From positions 124,001 to 188,000 of the forward strand of contig CAZJLR010000003.1 in the NCBI GenBank assembly GCA_964546815.1: 64,000 bases of DNA, read 5' to 3'. The number at the start of each line of letters is the position of its first letter. The stretch's first letter is position 1. This DNA comes from JAIEPM01 sp964546815 (GTDB lineage: Bacteria; Cyanobacteriota; Vampirovibrionia; Obscuribacterales; Obscuribacteraceae). Shown here piece after piece: positions 61,557-64,000 of the stretch. The notes beneath the pieces were generated by a model. That model was not told the DNA's origin and ran no database searches. It saw only the letters and a list, made by a program, of their open reading frames with translations. Both the position numbers and the translations under genes were made by a program.

Positions 61557-61603
61557 AAACACTCCTTCTTTCATCAATCTTTCAGTACGACAAATCGGCT
61601 CTG

Positions 61604-62905
61604 TTATTCGGCTGAACAAGTTCCAGTTGAGCCACCAATTTCAAACCAGTGTCCCATCTTTTCTTTTTTGGTGAGCAAGTACTTCATGTTATGACTATTG
61701 CAAGCAGGTGGCATAGCCACACGCCCCGTCACGCTCAGTCCATAACCTTCAAGTCCAACAATCTTGCGCGGATTGTTGGTGATGATTCTCACCGAGCTCA
61801 AGCCGAGATCAGCAAGAATTTGAGCACCCACACCATAGTCGCGCAAGTCGGGCTTGAATCCAAGTGATTCATTGGCTTGAACAGTGTCTTGCCCCTTGTC
61901 TTGCAGCATATAAGCTTTCAGTTTGTTGATCAAACCTATACCACGCCCTTCCTGGCGCAGATAAACCAGGACGCCATATTCTTCTTGCGCAATCATAGCC
62001 ATGGCAGCTTCCAGCTGGGGACCGCAATCACAGCGAAGGCTGGCAAAAACGTCACCAGTCAAACACTCGCTATGAACGCGAATCAGCACGTCTTTTTGCC
62101 CGGCAACATCACCACGAACTACTGCGATATGGTCTTGCCCATCGAGTTGATTGCGATAGCCGATGAATTTGAATTCGCCGTAAGCTGATGGAAACTGAGC
62201 TTCAGCCTCACGCACAACAAAACGCTCCTTCTTCAGCCTGTAAGCGATGAGCTGTGCAATGTTGATAAATTTGAGACCATGCTTTTTAGCAAACTCGCGC
62301 AATTGCGGCTGCCTTGACATAGAGCCGTCAGCATTCATGATTTCGCAAATGACACCAGCCGGAGTAAAACCGGCCATGCGAGCAAGGTCTACCGCTGCCT
62401 CGGTGTGCCCCGCTCTTTGCAGGACGCCGCCCGGCTTGGCAATTAGAGGAGAAATATGTCCTGGGCGTCGAAGGTCTTCAGGGCGAGAATTTTTATCGAC
62501 AGCAACTCTAATTGTGGTGGCACGGTCTGAAGCACTGATACCAGTTGTGACACCAAATTTAATGTCAGCATCGATAGTGACAGTGAAAGCAGTTCCTTGC
62601 GATTCTGTGTTTCGCTCTACCATGTATGGCAAATCGAGCCGCTTGGCAGTATCTGTGTTCAAAGCCAGACAGACCCAGCCGCGGGCTTCTGAAATCATGA
62701 AATTGATCATTTCGGGAGTGACTAGCTCTGCCGCGCAGATGAGATCGCCCTCATTCTCACGCCCCTCATCATCAGAGACGATGACAAATTTGCCGGCTTT
62801 TATATCGTCGATCGCATCTTCAATTGAGTCGAAGATTGAGTCAGACGGCTGAGCGCTTGATACGCCAGCAGCCGTGTACGTTTGATCGACGGTATAGTTT
62901 TTCAT
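61604..62905 (-). CDS. ribBA: bifunctional 3,4-dihydroxy-2-butanone-4-phosphate synthase / GTP cyclohydrolase II
   Basis: The 433-residue fusion catalyses both entry reactions of riboflavin synthesis. The N-terminal part shows the DHBP synthase motif SDDEGRENEGDLICAAE and the C-terminal part shows the GTP cyclohydrolase II zinc site VHSECLTGDVFASLRCDCGPQL. RQEGRGIGLINKLKAYMLQ and LRDYGVGAQILADLG are also typical. AAAGGGAG precedes the ATG. ribE lies 53 bases upstream and ribH 47 bases downstream on the same strand. No ribD (deaminase/reductase) is in the window. Confidence 0.95.
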   Translation of the reverse strand: MKNYTVDQTYTAAGVSSAQPSDSIFDSIEDAIDDIKAGKFVIVSDDEGRENEGDLICAAELVTPEMINFMISEARGWVCLALNTDTAKRLDLPYMVERNTESQGTAFTVTIDADIKFGVTTGISASDRATTIRVAVDKNSRPEDLRRPGHISPLIAKPGGVLQRAGHTEAAVDLARMAGFTPAGVICEIMNADGSMSRQPQLREFAKKHGLKFINIAQLIAYRLKKERFVVREAEAQFPSAYGEFKFIGYRNQLDGQDHIAVVRGDVAGQKDVLIRVHSECLTGDVFASLRCDCGPQLEAAMAMIAQEEYGVLVYLRQEGRGIGLINKLKAYMLQDKGQDTVQANESLGFKPDLRDYGVGAQILADLGLSSVRIITNNPRKIVGLEGYGLSVTGRVAMPPACNSHNMKYLLTKKEKMGHWFEIGGSTGTCSAE

Positions 62906-62958
62906 TATGGACTCCCTTTACGCTCTCTTGCGACAGCCGAAGCTGCCAGACCGATTTC

Positions 62959-63627
62959 CTAAGTGTAGCCATGCTCTGACAGGAATGACATTGTCAAACC
63001 TTCTTTGTTAATGATCTCCGGACGCCCGGCTAGCATCCATCTCGCCACATACTTGCCGATGAGATCTGCTTCAATATTCACTGTGTCACCAACGCTCAAG
63101 TCACCCAGGGTCGTGACGTCCAGAGTGTGCGGGATGGCAGAAATCGAAAATACAAAAGTGTCACCACTTGCAGCTTTCAAAGTTGCCACAGTCAGACTGA
63201 TTCCATCTATCGCCACTGAGCCCTTTTCGATGAAAAATGGTTCAAGTGATTTTGGAGTTGCAAATTCTATCCAGGATGAAAAGCCTTCCTTCTTTATGGC
63301 GCTGACATGCGCAATTGCATCCACATGACCGCTCACCAAATGTCCACCAAGGCGATCTGAAAATCTCAGGGCGCGCTCAAGATTTACGCGGTCACCGTTT
63401 TTCATGCTGCCCAATTTAGAACGGCGCAAAGTTTCGTGAGTTGCATCGACGCAAAAACTATCGCTAGTGAAGTTTGTAGCAGTTAGACAGGTTCCTGACA
63501 CAGAAATTGAGTCGCCAAGTTTCAGGTCGGCAGTGACAATTTTCGCTGAGATTTTGAGACGGCGCCCATCTCCAGAATCGCTAATGCTGGCGATTCGCCC
63601 GATTTCCTCGACTATGCCGGAAAACAA
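62959..63627 (-). CDS. ribE: riboflavin synthase, alpha subunit
   Basis: The enzyme makes riboflavin from two lumazines. The canonical start F(S)GIVEEIG and the two lumazine-binding domains (VSVSGTCLTATNF and VAIDGISLTVATL) are clear; the 222 residues match the family. Two starts compete: TTG at 63627, giving an FSGIVEE start after AGAGGT, and GTG at 63633, two codons earlier. The TTG is preferred for its spacing and because family members begin MFxGIVEE. No FMN riboswitch-like sequence is recognisable upstream. Confidence 0.93.
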   Translation of the reverse strand: MFSGIVEEIGRIASISDSGDGRRLKISAKIVTADLKLGDSISVSGTCLTATNFTSDSFCVDATHETLRRSKLGSMKNGDRVNLERALRFSDRLGGHLVSGHVDAIAHVSAIKKEGFSSWIEFATPKSLEPFFIEKGSVAIDGISLTVATLKAASGDTFVFSISAIPHTLDVTTLGDLSVGDTVNIEADLIGKYVARWMLAGRPEIINKEGLTMSFLSEHGYT

Positions 63628-64000
63628 GTACACAACCTCTATATTTTTGCTATATGAAAGACAATCTTACAGCTTGCAAAGAGCCCGCAACCGTCTCGTG
63701 AACGAATAATTAGCCAGATTACAGAGAATTAGGAAAGTGGCTTTTTGGGGGACCGTAAGCGATCCCATCCTTATATATGGAAGCCCTTTTTTCAGGGGCG
63801 ATGGCATGAGTTTGGCTGCTGGGAAGGTATTTAAGGGCCCGGCGACGCATGGCGTCGCCCCTACAGAATCGGGGAAACTTGCTACTGGCGAGACACGAAG
63901 GTATTCCAGGGGTTGAAGTTTATGGGGTACTTGACGAGACTAGACGACTGGTCTACTATGTATACATGAACAGTTAGTTCCGCACACAACTAAATCAAAG
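63628..64000. other. intergenic end of the window, upstream of ribE
   Basis: No coding region is seen. The minus-strand promoter of ribE should lie here; the eye finds no FMN-riboswitch core (no AGGGGCAGGGTGAAATTCCC-like conserved string). Copy C of the palindromic repeat occupies 63795-63870. The sequence ends before any further gene can be supported. Confidence 0.4.
63795..63870. repeat. dispersed palindromic repeat, copy C (left arm decayed)
   Basis: The right arm GGCGACGC-ATGGCGTCGCCCC ends at 63861 and continues TACAGAATC, as in copy A. The left arm begins GGGGCG at 63795 but then diverges (ATGGCATGAG). Confidence 0.7.

Noticed and set aside
63628..64000. FMN riboswitch upstream of ribE
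   Set aside because: The conserved core was not found on the minus strand; the region is mostly a palindromic repeat.

Overview
The window reads as part of a bacterial chromosome from a diderm. Outer-membrane proteins (a TonB-dependent receptor and a TolC-type channel), membrane-bound c-type cytochromes and a respiratory complex I cluster all point to a respiring, Gram-negative-type cell. The complex I genes run nuoA-B-C-D-H-I-J-K with no nuoE/F/G. Together with many TPR proteins, TadE/TadG-like pseudopilin genes, a DUF255 protein and palindromic intergenic repeats, this suggests a non-photosynthetic relative of Cyanobacteria (Vampirovibrionia/Melainabacteria, for example the Obscuribacterales). 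That placement is inference from gene content; no rRNA or tRNA gene was found to fix it.

Layout. 1-6.4 kb: the end of a papain-like, toxin-type protein, a hypothetical gene, a DUF5685 protein with a 25-cysteine tail, an ArsR repressor coupled to a double SRPBCC protein, and a protealysin-type M4 peptidase. 6.7-16.1 kb (minus strand): an RDD membrane protein, a TonB receptor, and a tightly packed group encoding two di-heme cytochromes c (the first CcoO-like), a DUF255 thioredoxin-fold protein and a TPR protein with an HELTH motif. 16.3-18.8 kb (plus strand, divergent from the cytochromes): a Met/Cys-rich secreted YtkA-like protein, a PCYCGC protein and two TadE-like genes. 18.8-28.6 kb (mostly minus): a TPR protein, a small secreted protein, a large TadG-like protein, an EEP-family hydrolase, ribosomal protein S1, a secreted coiled-coil protein and RNase III.

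28.9-35.5 kb: the complex I operon. 35.5-40.2 kb (minus): an ABC / HlyD / TolC exporter behind a perfect 12-bp palindrome. 40.5-45.1 kb: two small genes, a membrane histidine kinase, and a divergent pair made of a degenerate kinase-like PAS protein and a NarL-type response regulator. 45.3-49.0 kb: a second pseudopilin locus (frame-disturbed gene, TPR protein, TadE, von Willebrand A TadG, TadE). 49.1-51.9 kb: a phospholipase D-like protein and a tandem-repeat YDNYNQ protein. 51.9-58.9 kb (minus): a complete [NiFe]-hydrogenase maturation operon, hypF-C-D-E-A-B plus a nickel transporter, without structural subunits. 59-64 kb (minus): a trehalose-phosphate-synthase family enzyme and the riboflavin genes ribE-ribBA-ribH.

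Functional themes are respiration (complex I, cytochromes, hydrogenase maturation), cell-surface and export machinery (two pseudopilin loci and a type I-like exporter), and effector-like proteins without Sec signals (papain-like, protealysin, PLD). No single undescribed system is proven here. The best candidates are the CcoO-like cytochrome / DUF255 / TPR-HELTH operon with its divergent metal-protein/TadE operon, and the TadE/vWA locus at 45-49 kb. A dispersed palindromic repeat (three copies and one relic) sits between genes.
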